A DNA stretch of 64,000 nt from Vibrio sp. DW001 (GTDB lineage Bacteria > Pseudomonadota > Gammaproteobacteria > Enterobacterales > Vibrionaceae): assembly GCF_029016285.1 (NCBI RefSeq), contig NZ_CP091975.1, positions 310,001-374,000 on the forward strand, read 5' to 3'. A program made the translations under genes and the position numbers. Below the pieces are notes generated by a model. That model searched no databases. It was given only the letters and a program-made list of their open reading frames with translations, and was not told the origin of the DNA. This document shows, piece by piece, positions 1-9,629 of the stretch (position 1 is its first letter; every line of letters begins with the position of its first letter).

Positions 1-84
1 AACCATACGGTTGAACTTGAAGACACACCATGTATTCGTGGTATGGTCAACAAAGTTCGCTATATGGTTAAAGTTGAGGAGTAA
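1..84 (+). CDS. rpmD: 50S ribosomal protein L30, C-terminal end (partial)
   Basis: The window opens inside this gene. The first 27 codons read in frame into TAA at 82-84 and give an L30 C-terminus ending [20 protein letters not shown]30 is a small protein of the large ribosomal subunit. It sits 5 bases before rplO, as in the spc operon of other gammaproteobacteria. The start and N-terminal half lie outside the window. Confidence 0.93.
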   Translation, partial: NHTVELEDTPCIRGMVNKVRYMVKVEE

Positions 85-89
85 TCAGA

Positions 90-524
90 ATGCGTTTGAA
101 TACTCTACAACCGGCTGCGGGTTCTAAGCCTTCTAAGAAGCGCGTAGGTCGTGGTATCGGTTCAGGCACTGGTAAAACAGGTGGCCGTGGTCATAAAGGT
201 CAAAAGTCACGTTCTGGCGGTTCAATCCGTCCAGGTTTTGAAGGCGGTCAAATGCCTTTGAAACAGCGTCTACCTAAATTCGGTTTCACTTCTCGTAAGA
301 GTTTAGTGACTGCTGAAGTTCGTCTAGGTGAACTAGCGAAAGTAACGGGAGACGTTGTAGATCTTAACAGTCTAAAAGCGGCTAACGTTATCACTAAGAA
401 CATCGAGTTTGTTAAAGTTGTTCTTTCTGGTGACCTAAGCAAAGCAGTAACTGTTAAAGGTATACGCGTGTCTAAAGGCGCTAAAGCTGCAATTGAAGCT
501 GCCGGCGGTAAAATCGAGGAATAA
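90..524 (+). CDS. rplO: 50S ribosomal protein L15
   Basis: This gene encodes L15, an assembly protein of the large ribosomal subunit that binds 23S rRNA. The 144 residues equal the E. coli length. The protein opens [20 protein letters not shown] and continues with the glycine/arginine/lysine-rich N-terminal extension typical of L15 (about residues 10-50), which threads into the subunit. The ATG follows a GAGGAG motif overlapping the end of rpmD. It belongs to the spc operon: L30 is immediately upstream and secY starts 20 bases downstream. The family assignment is certain. Confidence 0.98.
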   Translation: MRLNTLQPAAGSKPSKKRVGRGIGSGTGKTGGRGHKGQKSRSGGSIRPGFEGGQMPLKQRLPKFGFTSRKSLVTAEVRLGELAKVTGDVVDLNSLKAANVITKNIEFVKVVLSGDLSKAVTVKGIRVSKGAKAAIEAAGGKIEE

Positions 525-544
525 TCTCGAAGGTTGAGGTACAG

Positions 545-1879
545 ATGGCTAAGAAACCAGGACAAGATTTTCGTAGTACTCAGAGCGGCTTGGCTGAACT
601 GAAGTCGCGCTTACTATTCGTAGTAATAGCGTTATTAGTATTCAGAGCCGGTTCTTTTGTACCGCTACCTGGTATTGACGCAACTGTACTTGCCGATTTG
701 TTCGAACAGCAAAAAGGCACCATTGTAGAAATGTTTAACATGTTCTCTGGTGGTGCTTTAGAGCGTGCATCTATATTAGCACTGGGTATCATGCCGTATA
801 TTTCGGCGTCGATTGTTATCCAGTTGCTAACTGTAGTACACCCAGCGTTAGCTGAACTCAAGAAAGAGGGTGAAGCAGGGCGTCGCAAGATTAGCCAATA
901 TACACGCTACGGAACGCTTGTGTTAGCTACATTCCAAGCTCTAGGTATCGCAACAGGCCTACCAAACATGGTCGACAATCTGGTTGTTATAGACCAAACC
1001 ATGTTTACCCTGATTGCAACCGTAAGTTTAGTAACTGGTACCATGTTTTTGATGTGGTTAGGTGAACAGATTACAGAGCGCGGAATTGGCAACGGTATCT
1101 CGTTAATTATATTTTCGGGTATCGTAGCTGGATTGCCTTCGGCAATTGGACAAACAATCGAGCAAGCGCGTCAAGGTGAATTGCACGTACTTCTTCTGTT
1201 GTTTATTGCAGTACTATCTTTCGCTGTGATTTACTTCGTTGTTTTCATGGAGCGTGGTCAACGTCGTATCGTCGTTAACTATGCAAAACGTCAACAAGGT
1301 CGTAAAGTTTTCGCAGCGCAAAGTACACACTTGCCACTTAAGATAAACATGGCCGGTGTTATTCCTGCAATATTTGCATCGAGCATAATTTTGTTCCCAG
1401 GAACATTAGCTCAATGGCTTGGTCAGAATGGTGAGAGCGCTACATTTGGTTGGTTAACCGATGTGTCGTTAGCTCTAAGCCCTGGTCAACCGTTATATGT
1501 AATGCTTTATGCATCAGCGATTATTTTCTTCTGTTTCTTTTATACGGCGTTAGTATTTAACCCGCGAGAAACAGCAGATAACTTGAAGAAGTCTGGCGCT
1601 TTCGTACCAGGCATCCGCCCAGGTGAGCAGACAGCGAAATATATTGATAAAGTGATGACTAGACTAACCCTAGCGGGTGCTCTATACATTACCTTTATTT
1701 GTCTGATTCCTGAATTCATGATGGTCATGTGGAACGTACGTTTCTACTTTGGCGGCACCTCACTACTTATCGTAGTGGTTGTAATCATGGATTTCATGGC
1801 ACAGGTACAGACTCATCTGATGTCACAACAGTATGATTCTGTGTTGAAAAAAGCGAATCTAAAAGGCTACAACCGCTAA
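545..1879 (+). CDS. secY: Protein translocase channel subunit SecY
   Basis: SecY forms the protein-conducting pore of the SecYEG translocon in the inner membrane. The protein has 444 residues (443 in E. coli) and about ten hydrophobic segments. It opens with the cytoplasmic MAKKPGQDF segment, has the plug-region sequence [12 protein letters not shown] after the first membrane helix, and has the conserved cytoplasmic loop [15 protein letters not shown]. Its place between rplO and rpmJ at the end of the spc operon is the standard arrangement. Nothing is unusual. Confidence 0.99.
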
Positions 1880-1920
1880 TAGCGGAAAAAGCTTTAGATT
1901 CCCATTTACGGAGTTTAGCA

Positions 1921-2034
1921 ATGAAAGTTCGTGCTTCCGTTAAAAAAATCTGTCGTAACTGTAAAGTTATCAAGCGCAACGGTGTTGTGCGTGTGATTTG
2001 CAGTGAACCAAAGCATAAACAACGCCAAGGTTAA
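1921..2034 (+). CDS. rpmJ: 50S ribosomal protein L36
   Basis: This short gene encodes a 37-residue protein, [20 protein letters not shown] and onward to [11 protein letters not shown]. Four zinc ligands are visible: Cys11, Cys14, Cys27 and His32. It is therefore the zinc-binding (C+) form of L36, a late-assembling protein of the large subunit. A GGAG ribosome-binding site lies just before the ATG. It is one residue shorter than E. coli RpmJ. Because it needs zinc, cells often carry a zinc-free paralogue elsewhere; none is in this window. Confidence 0.97.
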
Positions 2035-2061
2035 TCAAACAGAAATTTTTACTTGAAATGT

Positions 2062-2096
2062 AAAGGTTGGTCGAGTATATTGCTCGGCCTACCTTT
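2062..2096 (+). terminator. Hairpin after rpmJ, end of spc operon
   Basis: An imperfect inverted repeat starts AAAGGTTGGTCGAG and its other arm is CTCGGCCTACCTTT, with a seven-base loop and a short T run. It lies 28 bases after rpmJ and before the alpha-operon leader. It may be a partial terminator or RNA-processing site separating the spc and alpha operons. Confidence 0.5.
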
Positions 2097-2118
2097 TGCG
2101 TGCAAAAGAAGTAGTAAA

Positions 2119-2185
2119 CCGCAGCGTATCCTCTACGGGCTTTGCTGCGGATAATTTCTTATTTAAGTACTAGGAGTGAATAGTG
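2119..2185 (+). promoter_or_regulatory. Alpha-operon leader, S4-binding pseudoknot with rpsM ribosome-binding site
   Basis: The arms CCGCAGC (2119-2125) and GCTGCGG (2144-2150) form a perfect stem. The enclosed GTATCC...ACGGGCTTT and the downstream TAGGAGTGAATAGTGGCCCG match the E. coli alpha-operon leader as I remember it. In that system ribosomal protein S4 (rpsD, third gene of this operon) binds the nested pseudoknot that includes the rpsM start and represses translation. The GTG start of rpsM is part of the conserved structure. The sequence match is direct; the regulation is inferred from the family (Rfam alpha_RBS). Confidence 0.85.
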
Positions 2186-2539
2186 GCCCGTATAGCAGGC
2201 ATTAACATTCCTGATCAGAAACATGCTGTAATCGCGCTTACTGCGATTTACGGCGTTGGCAAAACTCGCGCTCAGGCTATTCTAGCTGGAGTGGGTATTG
2301 CTGAAAATGTTAAGATCAGTGAACTAACTGAAGAGCAGATTGATCAACTGCGTGATGGTGTCGCCAAGTACACTGTAGAAGGTGATCTACGTCGTGAAGT
2401 CTCGATGAACATCAAGCGTCTTATGGACCTTGGCTGTTATCGCGGTCTTCGTCATCGTCGCAGTCTACCACTACGTGGACAGCGTACTAAAACCAACGCA
2501 CGTACCCGTAAGGGTCCGCGCAAGCCGATCAAACGATAA
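2183..2539 (+). CDS. rpsM: 30S ribosomal protein S13
   Basis: S13 sits in the head of the small subunit and contacts the large subunit and P-site tRNA. It has 118 residues, the usual length, opening [20 protein letters not shown], and it ends with the basic tail [14 protein letters not shown]. Translation starts at GTG, with TAGGAG eight bases upstream. The GTG start is conserved in E. coli and lies within the S4-responsive leader. It is the first gene of the alpha operon. Confidence 0.98.
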   Translation: MARIAGINIPDQKHAVIALTAIYGVGKTRAQAILAGVGIAENVKISELTEEQIDQLRDGVAKYTVEGDLRREVSMNIKRLMDLGCYRGLRHRRSLPLRGQRTKTNARTRKGPRKPIKR

Positions 2540-2950
<411 letters not shown>

Positions 2951-2984
2951 CGTTTTTCGTTTCTAGGAATATTGGAGAAGAATC

Positions 2985-3605
2985 ATGGCAAGATATTTGG
3001 GTCCTAAGCTAAAGCTTAGCCGTCGCGAAGGTACAGACTTATTCCTTAAGTCTGGTGTCCGTGCGATAGATACCAAGTGTAAAATTGATAACGCACCAGG
3101 TGTGCATGGCGCTCGTAAAGGCCGTCTATCTGAATATGGCGTTCAGCTTCGTGAGAAGCAAAAAGTTCGTCGTATGTATGGCGTTCTAGAAAAGCAATTC
3201 CGTAACTACTACAAAGATGCTGCACGCCTTAAAGGCAATACAGGTGAAACCCTGCTTCAGCTTCTTGAAGGTCGTCTTGATAACGTAGTTTACCGCATGG
3301 GCTTTGGCGCAACTCGCGCAGAAGCACGTCAATTAGTTAGCCATAAAGCTATTCTAGTTAACGGTAAAGTTGTAAACGTTCCTTCTTTCAAAGTTGCGGT
3401 TAACGATGTTGTTTCAATTCGTGAGAAAGCTAAATTGCAATCTCGCATTAAAGCGGCTATTGAAGTCGCTGAACAACGCGAAAAACCAACTTGGATTGAA
3501 GTAGATGGCAGCAAAATGGAAGGAACATTCAAGCGTATGCCTGAACGTTCAGATCTGTCAGCTGACATCAACGAACACTTGATCGTCGAACTTTACTCTA
3601 AGTAA
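2985..3605 (+). CDS. rpsD: 30S ribosomal protein S4, alpha-operon autoregulator
   Basis: S4 is a primary 16S rRNA-binding protein that nucleates the 5' domain of the small subunit. In E. coli it also represses the alpha operon by binding the rpsM leader. The protein has 206 residues, opens [20 protein letters not shown], and carries the S4 RNA-binding domain (about residues 95-160, around [20 protein letters not shown]). The leader target is visible at 2119-2185. It lies between rpsK and rpoA as expected. Confidence 0.98.
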   Translation: MARYLGPKLKLSRREGTDLFLKSGVRAIDTKCKIDNAPGVHGARKGRLSEYGVQLREKQKVRRMYGVLEKQFRNYYKDAARLKGNTGETLLQLLEGRLDNVVYRMGFGATRAEARQLVSHKAILVNGKVVNVPSFKVAVNDVVSIREKAKLQSRIKAAIEVAEQREKPTWIEVDGSKMEGTFKRMPERSDLSADINEHLIVELYSK

Positions 3606-3628
3606 GGTTAAACTAAAGAGAGGACACA

Positions 3629-4621
3629 ATGCAGGGTTCTGTAACAGAATTTCTTAAGCCACGTCTTGTTGACATCGAACAGATCAACTCGACACATGCG
3701 AAAGTAACTCTTGAGCCATTAGAGCGTGGCTTTGGTCATACTCTAGGTAATGCGCTTCGCCGTATTTTACTATCTTCTATGCCGGGTTGTGCCGTAACAG
3801 AAGTAGAGATTGAAGGCGTTTTGCACGAATACAGCACTAAAGAAGGCGTTCAAGAAGATGTTCTTGAAATTCTTTTAAACCTTAAAGGTTTGGCTGTGCG
3901 CGTTGCCGAAGGCAAAGATGAAGTGTTTATAACACTGAATAAGTCAGGCTCAGGCCCTGTTGTTGCAGGTGACATCACCCACGATGGTGATGTAGAGATC
4001 GCTAACCCTGAGCACGTTATTTGTCACCTAACGGATGACAAAGCTGAAATCGCTATGCGTATTAAAGTAGAACGTGGTCGTGGTTATGTTCCGTCTTCTG
4101 CTCGTATCCATACTGAAGAAGATGAGCGTCCAATCGGTCGTCTACTTGTTGACGCTACTTACAGCCCAGTCGATAAAATCGCCTATGCTGTAGAAGCAGC
4201 ACGTGTAGAACAACGTACTGATTTAGACAAGCTTGTCATCGATATGGAAACGAATGGTACTCTGGAACCTGAGGAAGCTATCCGTCGTGCAGCTACAATC
4301 CTAGCTGAGCAACTGGATGCATTCGTAGATCTTCGTGATGTACGTGTTCCTGAGGAGAAGGAAGAGAAGCCAGAATTCGATCCGATCCTACTGCGTCCTG
4401 TAGACGATCTTGAACTAACAGTTCGCTCTGCTAACTGTTTGAAAGCAGAAGCGATTCACTACATCGGTGATCTTGTACAGCGCACTGAGGTTGAGCTACT
4501 TAAAACGCCAAACCTTGGTAAAAAATCTCTTACAGAGATTAAAGACGTACTGGCTTCACGTGGTCTTTCTCTTGGCATGCGCCTAGAGAACTGGCCGCCT
4601 GCGTCAATCGCTGAAGATTAA
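3629..4621 (+). CDS. rpoA: RNA polymerase alpha subunit
   Basis: This is the alpha subunit that dimerises to start RNA polymerase assembly and contacts UP elements and activators. The 330 residues contain the N-terminal dimerisation domain (about 1-235, with [19 protein letters not shown]) and a flexible linker rich in Glu/Lys. The C-terminal domain (about 250-330), with [20 protein letters not shown], appears identical to E. coli over the DNA-binding helices. CRP-type activation, relevant to the CRP box at 47.57 kb, would therefore use a standard alphaCTD surface. Confidence 0.99.
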   Translation: MQGSVTEFLKPRLVDIEQINSTHAKVTLEPLERGFGHTLGNALRRILLSSMPGCAVTEVEIEGVLHEYSTKEGVQEDVLEILLNLKGLAVRVAEGKDEVFITLNKSGSGPVVAGDITHDGDVEIANPEHVICHLTDDKAEIAMRIKVERGRGYVPSSARIHTEEDERPIGRLLVDATYSPVDKIAYAVEAARVEQRTDLDKLVIDMETNGTLEPEEAIRRAATILAEQLDAFVDLRDVRVPEEKEEKPEFDPILLRPVDDLELTVRSANCLKAEAIHYIGDLVQRTEVELLKTPNLGKKSLTEIKDVLASRGLSLGMRLENWPPASIAED

Positions 4622-4647
4622 TCGATACTAGTTAGAAGGATTAGGTC

Positions 4648-5034
4648 ATGCGCCATCGTAAGAGTGGTCGTCAACTCAACCGCAACAGCAGTCATCGTAA
4701 AGCGATGTTCAGCAATATGGCTTGTTCTCTTGTTAGTCACGAAGTTATTAAAACTACCGTGCCTAAAGCAAAAGAACTACGCCGCGTAATTGAGCCTTTG
4801 ATTACACTAGCCAAGACCGACAGTGTTGCTAACCGTCGTCTGGCATTTGCTCGCACTCGTGATAACGAAGTTGTAGCAAAACTATTTAATGAACTAGGCC
4901 CGCGTTTCGCGAGTCGTCAGGGCGGATATACTCGCATTTTAAAATGTGGTTTCCGTACCGGTGATAAAGCTCCAATGGCATACATTGAGCTTGTAGATCG
5001 CCCAGAAGCTTCTGAAGAAGCATCTGCTGAATAA
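4648..5034 (+). CDS. rplQ: 50S ribosomal protein L17
   Basis: L17 lies near the polypeptide exit tunnel of the large subunit. It has 128 residues, opening [20 protein letters not shown], with the conserved [13 protein letters not shown] segment and a short acidic C-terminal tail (ASEEASAE). It is the last gene of the alpha operon, and a strong terminator follows 15 bases after the stop codon. Confidence 0.98.
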   Translation: MRHRKSGRQLNRNSSHRKAMFSNMACSLVSHEVIKTTVPKAKELRRVIEPLITLAKTDSVANRRLAFARTRDNEVVAKLFNELGPRFASRQGGYTRILKCGFRTGDKAPMAYIELVDRPEASEEASAE

Positions 5035-5048
5035 GTTCTGATAGAACT

Positions 5049-5077
5049 AAAAAGCCGAGCGTAATGCTCGGCTTTTT
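5049..5077 (+). terminator. Rho-independent terminator of the alpha operon
   Basis: The arms AAAAAGCCGAGC and GCTCGGCTTTTT surround a five-base loop (gtaat), and the right arm ends in a T run. It immediately follows rplQ. The A-run on the left arm could also let it act on the minus strand, but metY ends more than 100 bases away. Confidence 0.93.
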
Positions 5078-5190
5078 GCTTTCTAAATTTTGAATCTTGA
5101 AATTCGAATGGGTACGTGATTCTGTTTTGAGAAGAAAAGGCCCGCCCTAGAGGCGAGCTTATTACCACTCAATACTCACTCCCTAAGAAA

Positions 5191-6459
5191 TTAAGCCTTC
5201 AGCGCTTGTTCTAAATCTTCAATAATGTCATCAATATGTTCAATACCTACTGATAAACGAATCATTTCAGGACTCACACCAGCTTGCTTTTGCTCTGCTT
5301 CATCTAACTGTCTATGTGTCGTAGAGGCAGGATGGCATGCTAGAGATTTGGCGTCACCAATATTTACTAGGCGTTTGAATATCTGGAGTGCGTCATAGAA
5401 GCGTACACCGGCTTCATAGCCATCTTTTAGGCCAAAGGATAGAATCCCCGAAGGCTTGCCCTTCATGTATTTCTCGGCAAGAGGATAAAATTTAGAATCG
5501 GGTAGTCCTGCATAACTTACCCAACTGACTTTATCGTGATTTTGTAAATACTTGGCTACCTTGAGGGTATTTTCGCAATGACGTTCCATACGTAATGCCA
5601 ACGTTTCTAAGCCTTGAAGTAGCATGAATGCATTCATAGGGGAAAGCGCGGAGCCAGTATTGCGAAGAGGGACGGTGCGAGCACGACCGATGAATGCCGC
5701 AGGACCGAACGCTTCTGCGTAAACGACGCCATGGTAAGAGGGTTCTGGAAGGTTAAATACAGGAAAGCGCTCTTTATGCTCTGCCCAAGGGAATTTACCT
5801 GAATCAACAATCATTCCGCCTAAGGTCGTTCCGTGTCCACCTATGTATTTGGTTAACGAATGTACAACGATATCAGCGCCAAACTCGATAGGTTTACAGA
5901 TTGCAGGTGTCGCAACTGTATTGTCGACGATGACAGGTACTCCCTGTGCATGTGCAAGGTCAGAGAGCTTTTTGAGATCAATGATATTACCTGCGGGATT
6001 TCCGATAGACTCGCAATACACTGCCTTGGTTTTGTCGTCAATTAGTTCGGCTAGGCTTTCAGGTTTATCATCTTTAGCAAAACGAACCTCTATTCCCAAA
6101 TTCGGTAGCATATGTGCGAAAAGAGTATAGGTACCACCATACAATTGTGGTGTTGAAACGATGTTATCGCCTAACTGGGCTAAGGTTAAGATGGCATAAT
6201 GAATAGCTGAGCTACCAGAACTCACGGCAAGCCCGGCGATACCACCTTCTAAAGCGGACACTCGTTTTTCGAGGACATCATTGGTTGGGTTCATAATGCG
6301 TGTGTAGATGTTACCTGGAACGGCTAAATTAAATAGGTCGGCACCATGTTGAGCATTGTCAAATTCGTACGCAACGGTTTGATAGATGGGGGTTGCGACT
6401 GATTTGGTTGTAGGGTCCGTCTCGTAACCGAAATGTATGGATAGGGTTTCGTCTCTCAT
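5191..6459 (-). CDS. metY: O-acetylhomoserine sulfhydrylase (PLP enzyme)
   Basis: The product is a cytosolic Cys/Met-metabolism PLP-dependent enzyme that joins O-acetyl-homoserine with sulfide to give homocysteine. The PLP lysine is in VVHSLTKYIGGHGTTLGG, and the N-terminal RDETLSIHFGYETDPTTKS is typical of this subgroup. An upstream in-frame extension of 17 codons is possible, but the ATG at 6459 follows a GAGAGAG motif and gives the usual N-terminus (422 residues). It is transcribed alone. It would draw on sulfide from the assimilation pathway whose genes lie at 13-19 kb. A MetJ-like box was not recognised upstream. Cystathionine gamma-synthase/lyase relatives are less likely given the length and the MetY-type insert near residues 240-280. 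Confidence 0.9.
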   Translation of the reverse strand: MRDETLSIHFGYETDPTTKSVATPIYQTVAYEFDNAQHGADLFNLAVPGNIYTRIMNPTNDVLEKRVSALEGGIAGLAVSSGSSAIHYAILTLAQLGDNIVSTPQLYGGTYTLFAHMLPNLGIEVRFAKDDKPESLAELIDDKTKAVYCESIGNPAGNIIDLKKLSDLAHAQGVPVIVDNTVATPAICKPIEFGADIVVHSLTKYIGGHGTTLGGMIVDSGKFPWAEHKERFPVFNLPEPSYHGVVYAEAFGPAAFIGRARTVPLRNTGSALSPMNAFMLLQGLETLALRMERHCENTLKVAKYLQNHDKVSWVSYAGLPDSKFYPLAEKYMKGKPSGILSFGLKDGYEAGVRFYDALQIFKRLVNIGDAKSLACHPASTTHRQLDEAEQKQAGVSPEMIRLSVGIEHIDDIIEDLEQALKA

Positions 6460-6560
6460 TTTTGCTCTCTCTTTATCTACGTCCTTGAAATAAGAGATAC
6501 AGAATCGCATAAATCTAAGCCACTAAACAAGTGGTTAATTTTTTGTTGAAGGATTGTAAA

Positions 6561-6595
6561 CAAACTAAACTCACCAGAGTGGTGAGTTTAGTTTG
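6561..6595. terminator. Perfect 15-bp inverted repeat between the DUF2780 gene and metY
   Basis: The arms CAAACTAAACTCACC and GGTGAGTTTAGTTTG are perfectly complementary around the loop agagt. It lies 46 bases after the stop of the DUF2780 gene (minus strand) and about 100 bases before metY. On the minus strand it is followed by TTTAC, so it probably terminates the DUF2780 transcript. The T run is weak, so an additional regulatory role toward metY cannot be excluded. Confidence 0.65.
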
Positions 6596-6640
6596 ATGTT
6601 TTAATTGTACAGGGCGTTATTTTTTTCTAGAGGAAACGGT

Positions 6641-7138
6641 CTATTTCCAAAGAGAACCAAGGGAGCTTAGCAATCCGCTTGAGGCACCTTGTCCGGTCAA
6701 ATATTCTAAAATGACAGGGGCGAATTGACTGACCATTGATGGGTCTAGGCCCAGCTTGGTAAAAATGTCTGTTACCGCACCCATGTCACCGGCCATGTTA
6801 AGTAAACCCGGAGCTGCGCTGGATAAGCTGCTCATGCCGGGAATAAGGTTCCCTAATTCACTTGATTCGCTACCTGATAGCGAGCTTGATGCTAAGGCTA
6901 GAAGTGCACCTGCGCCTCCTGAAGCTTGCTCTGGTGATACATTAAGTTGACTGGTAAGCGCATCGAGTAGGGGAGAACTTTCTTGTTTCGATGCTTCAGT
7001 GGAAAGCGAACCTGCCATCGATTTGATTGCGTCAGTATCTAATTTTGTATCTGAGTCCGAACCTAAACCAAATAAAGCGTGGCTCGGCATTGAAACTATT
7101 AAGGTGGTAAGTGCTGCTAATAGCGTGATTTTTTTCAC
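6641..7138 (-). CDS. Exported DUF2780 (VcgC/VcgE-like) protein of unknown function
   Basis: This is a 165-residue protein with a clear signal peptide (MKKITLLAALTTLIVSMPSHA, cleavage after Ala-21 likely). The mature part is rich in Ser, Gly, Leu and Ala, with no cysteine and repeated SSL/LSS segments. It ends in a hydrophobic, helical-looking region. It resembles the DUF2780 family known mainly from Vibrio and relatives; no biochemical function is established. It is a single gene, with a terminator-like hairpin downstream and a palindrome covering a possible -10 element upstream. Location is probably the periplasm. I infer nothing beyond that. Confidence 0.8.
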   Translation of the reverse strand: MKKITLLAALTTLIVSMPSHALFGLGSDSDTKLDTDAIKSMAGSLSTEASKQESSPLLDALTSQLNVSPEQASGGAGALLALASSSLSGSESSELGNLIPGMSSLSSAAPGLLNMAGDMGAVTDIFTKLGLDPSMVSQFAPVILEYLTGQGASSGLLSSLGSLWK

Positions 7139-7160
7139 GTTAAATCTCCATTTATAAGAA

Positions 7161-7177
7161 GGTCTATTGTATAGACC
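7161..7177. promoter_or_regulatory. Palindrome GGTCTAT-N3-ATAGACC upstream of the DUF2780 gene
   Basis: A perfect 7-bp inverted repeat with a three-base centre lies 22 bases before the DUF2780 start codon. On the minus strand its centre contains TACAAT, a good -10 hexamer, although no convincing -35 is seen. It may be a repressor operator or a 5' UTR hairpin. The symmetry is seen directly; the role is inference. Confidence 0.35.
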
Positions 7178-7298
7178 AATGACATAACGAAAAGTATAAC
7201 CTGAGTTTCGTGAAAAGTTGTTAGCACTTTGTTTTATATATAAGAATTCGGTCGTGTTTTAAAAGCTGAAGGCGAGTGGCAGAAAGTGGGTATTAAAA

Positions 7299-7319
7299 AA
7301 GCGGTGAAGATCACCGCTT
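7299..7319 (-). terminator. Rho-independent terminator of fklB
   Basis: Read on the minus strand, AAGCGGTGA and TCACCGCTT form a stem followed by TTTTTAAT. It lies 22 bases after the fklB stop codon, a canonical position. Confidence 0.9.
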
Positions 7320-7340
7320 ATTCAATCAAGGTATAGACGA

Positions 7341-7961
7341 TTAAAGGATGTCTAGTAACTCAACTTCGAATACAAGTGCAGCATAAGGAGGAATGGCAGC
7401 GCCTGCGCCACGTTCGCCATAAGCTAGGTCTTGTGGGATACATAGTTTCCACTTAGACCCTACAGGCATAAGTTGAAGTGCTTCAACCCAACCCTTGATT
7501 ACGCCAGTTACTGGAAACTCAGCTGGTTCGCCACGTGAAACAGAACTATCGAAAACAGTACCGTCAGTTAACTCACCATGATAGTGAACACGAACTTGCT
7601 TATCTGAAGTTGGTACTTCACCAGTACCTTCAGTGATCACTTCATATTGCAGGCCAGATTCTAATACTGTCACTTCAGGACGTAGAGCATTGTCCGCTAG
7701 AAAAGCTTCGCCATCAGCAGCTGCTGCTTTAGATACTTCAGCTCGAGCAGATTCAGCGCGAGTGTGAATCTCTTGAAGTGCTGCGTTGATTTCGTCAATT
7801 TCAATTTCAGGCATATCTCCAGTTAGCGACGTTGCGATACCTTTAGCGATAGCGTCAACATTAAGACCTTCAAGGCCACTACCTGCAAGTTGTTGGCCCA
7901 TTTGTAGACCAATACCGTAGCTTGCTTTATGTTCTACTGTATCCAGTTTGATGTCAGACAT
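7341..7961 (-). CDS. fklB: FKBP-type peptidyl-prolyl cis-trans isomerase FklB
   Basis: The 206 residues are exactly the E. coli FklB length. The N-terminal helical dimerisation region (about 1-115) starts [20 protein letters not shown]. The C-terminal FKBP domain carries [17 protein letters not shown], the [10 protein letters not shown] segment and the closing [20 protein letters not shown]. It catalyses proline isomerisation during folding; no signal peptide is visible, so it should be cytoplasmic. It is divergent from oapA/ytfB, the same pairing as ytfB-fklB in E. coli, with a 195-base shared upstream region. Confidence 0.96.
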   Translation of the reverse strand: MSDIKLDTVEHKASYGIGLQMGQQLAGSGLEGLNVDAIAKGIATSLTGDMPEIEIDEINAALQEIHTRAESARAEVSKAAAADGEAFLADNALRPEVTVLESGLQYEVITEGTGEVPTSDKQVRVHYHGELTDGTVFDSSVSRGEPAEFPVTGVIKGWVEALQLMPVGSKWKLCIPQDLAYGERGAGAAIPPYAALVFEVELLDIL

Positions 7962-8156
7962 GTTGTCTCTCTATTGTTCTTGAGTAAATAAAGCGCACAG
8001 GATACCAGTATTAGTCGCTTGAATAAACTGTGTAACTGTTTTCAATTAATCGCTATCCTGTATTCTCTTTAAAAACTATAATTGGTTAGTAGTTTTTGGT
8101 TTTTTAATTTTTTTCGTTAGTTATATAACGTGCTGTAAATAAAAGGAGTGATCTCT

Positions 8157-8726
8157 ATGAATCGTCGAAATAGGAAGAAACAAGAAACAGGCCTTCTTGA
8201 TGGTTTCAAAGATAGAATCACTAAGGTAGACGTAAGTTCTATAAAAGAATTTTGGTCCAGATTACCCAAGTTGCACCAGTGGGCATTGATGGTTCTTGTT
8301 CCGTTTGTAATCGTATTGCTTTTCATACCAGTACCTCCGGTAGAATCAGAAATAAGCACTGACATCACTAAGAAGACGAACGTGGAGCCCGTTCGAAAAG
8401 AGGTGACGGTCAATACAACGTCATTAAGCGAAGAAGGCGGCACTAAGCATGCTTTGACAACAACAGATGAGTGGCAGGAGTATACGGTTCAATCTGGTGA
8501 CACATTAGCGAAAGTGTTTCGTGCAAATAGTTTATCAATGGCAGACTTGAACGCCTTGATTGCGATAGAAGGATTAGATAAACCTTTGAGTAAGATCAGA
8601 GAAGGTCAACTTGTTCGGTTTAAACTCGCGACGGAAGGGCATCTAGATATCTTACAGCTCGAAAAGTCGGGAACGTCTGTTATGTTTTTCCGTTTATCAG
8701 ACGGCGGATATGGAAGAAGTAAGTAA
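8157..8726 (+). CDS. OapA/YtfB-like LysM-type cell-envelope protein
   Basis: The N-terminal part is basic and cytoplasmic, followed by one membrane helix (about residues 41-60, WALMVLVPFVIVLLFIPVP). The periplasmic C-terminal half starts YTVQSGDTLAKVFRANSLSM and has the LysM-like OapA domain. Family members (Haemophilus OapA, E. coli YtfB) bind glycan at the cell surface and YtfB is linked to the division site. The ATG at 8157 follows AAAAGGAG with eight bases spacing, and is preferred to an in-frame GTG at 8148. The neighbour fklB supports the assignment. At 189 residues it is close to YtfB in length. Confidence 0.85.
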   Translation: MNRRNRKKQETGLLDGFKDRITKVDVSSIKEFWSRLPKLHQWALMVLVPFVIVLLFIPVPPVESEISTDITKKTNVEPVRKEVTVNTTSLSEEGGTKHALTTTDEWQEYTVQSGDTLAKVFRANSLSMADLNALIAIEGLDKPLSKIREGQLVRFKLATEGHLDILQLEKSGTSVMFFRLSDGGYGRSK

Positions 8727-8734
8727 ATTGACCT

Positions 8735-8753
8735 CCAGATGTTATTTATCTGG
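8735..8753. terminator. Weak hairpin between oapA and the EamA exporter gene
   Basis: CCAGAT and ATCTGG form a short stem with a seven-base loop. An outer GACCTC...GAGGTC pair (about 8730 and 8762) could extend it. It sits between convergent genes and may act on both. There is no long T run. Confidence 0.4.
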
Positions 8754-8757
8754 CATG

Positions 8758-9618
8758 TTATTGAGGTCGTTTATTTCTGTATGCTCTGTTTAGAGCTCGG
8801 TATGGAATCAATGGCATTACGATAAGAATAATACCTATTAAAGTAAGTAGATCCGGTATCTCGTTAAACCACCAAACACCGAATAGAGTGACAAAAATGA
8901 GTCCAGAGTATTCGGCGAGAGCTATCTCATCGGCTTGTGCTTTTTTATAGGCAAAGACCGCAAGTGCATTGTAGGCTAAAACACAGAGTGAGCTCGCTAA
9001 GATCCAAAAATATTGAGTAAGTTCTAGCGGTTGCCAGTCGAATAGAGCTAACAAGCCAGAAATGGGTAGAGAAACAACACTTGTCCAAAAAAGGGTATGA
9101 ATAACCGAATGCTCAGATGGTAATTTTCGGACCAAAACGTGGAATAGAGCGAGTGACATCGCGGTGCCTAACGCGAAAATTGCAGCCCAGTGAAACTGAG
9201 AGGGTCGTAGTACAATTAACACGCCAGTGAAACCAATTATAGAGGCGATGACTTTTTCTATTTTTAGTGTCTCTTTTAATAACCAAATTGATAAAGGTAA
9301 CATTAACAGCGGCCCCGCATAAAAAACAGCATTTGCCGTTGCGAGAGGTAAGTGAGTAATTGCTACTACCATGCAGCCCGCTCCAACTATGATTAAATGT
9401 GACCTAATAGCTGTTATCTTCCAATTAACCGCAAGGTCATTCTGTTTTCTACCTCTGAAGTAAAACGGTGCGGCAACGAGTGTTGCAATAAGTTGGCGTA
9501 GGAATACATACTGGTAAACTGAAGATTCATTATCTAAAAGCTTAACGGCTACGTCAGATAAAGAGGCAAGCAGGTTACCAAATATTAGCGCTAATAACGC
9601 GAGTCGCATCGTATTCAT
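8758..9618 (-). CDS. EamA-family (DMT superfamily) transporter, substrate unknown
   Basis: The product is a polytopic inner-membrane protein with about ten predicted helices arranged as two EamA repeats; an example is the stretch ITHLPLATANAVFYAGPLLM. Such proteins export or exchange small metabolites; the substrate cannot be told from sequence. The ATG at 9618 is chosen. A TTG at 9627, two bases after the elaA stop, would add three residues and suggests coupling with that gene. It forms a minus-strand cluster with an ElaA acetyltransferase and a Crp-like regulator upstream, which may control it. Confidence 0.85.
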   Translation of the reverse strand: MNTMRLALLALIFGNLLASLSDVAVKLLDNESSVYQYVFLRQLIATLVAAPFYFRGRKQNDLAVNWKITAIRSHLIIVGAGCMVVAITHLPLATANAVFYAGPLLMLPLSIWLLKETLKIEKVIASIIGFTGVLIVLRPSQFHWAAIFALGTAMSLALFHVLVRKLPSEHSVIHTLFWTSVVSLPISGLLALFDWQPLELTQYFWILASSLCVLAYNALAVFAYKKAQADEIALAEYSGLIFVTLFGVWWFNEIPDLLTLIGIILIVMPLIPYRALNRAYRNKRPQ

Positions 9619-9629
9619 TGCGGACAAAT

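Noticed and set aside
6460..6640. MetJ box expected before metY
   Set aside because: No tandem AGACGTCT-like 8-mers were found; only the perfect inverted repeat further upstream.
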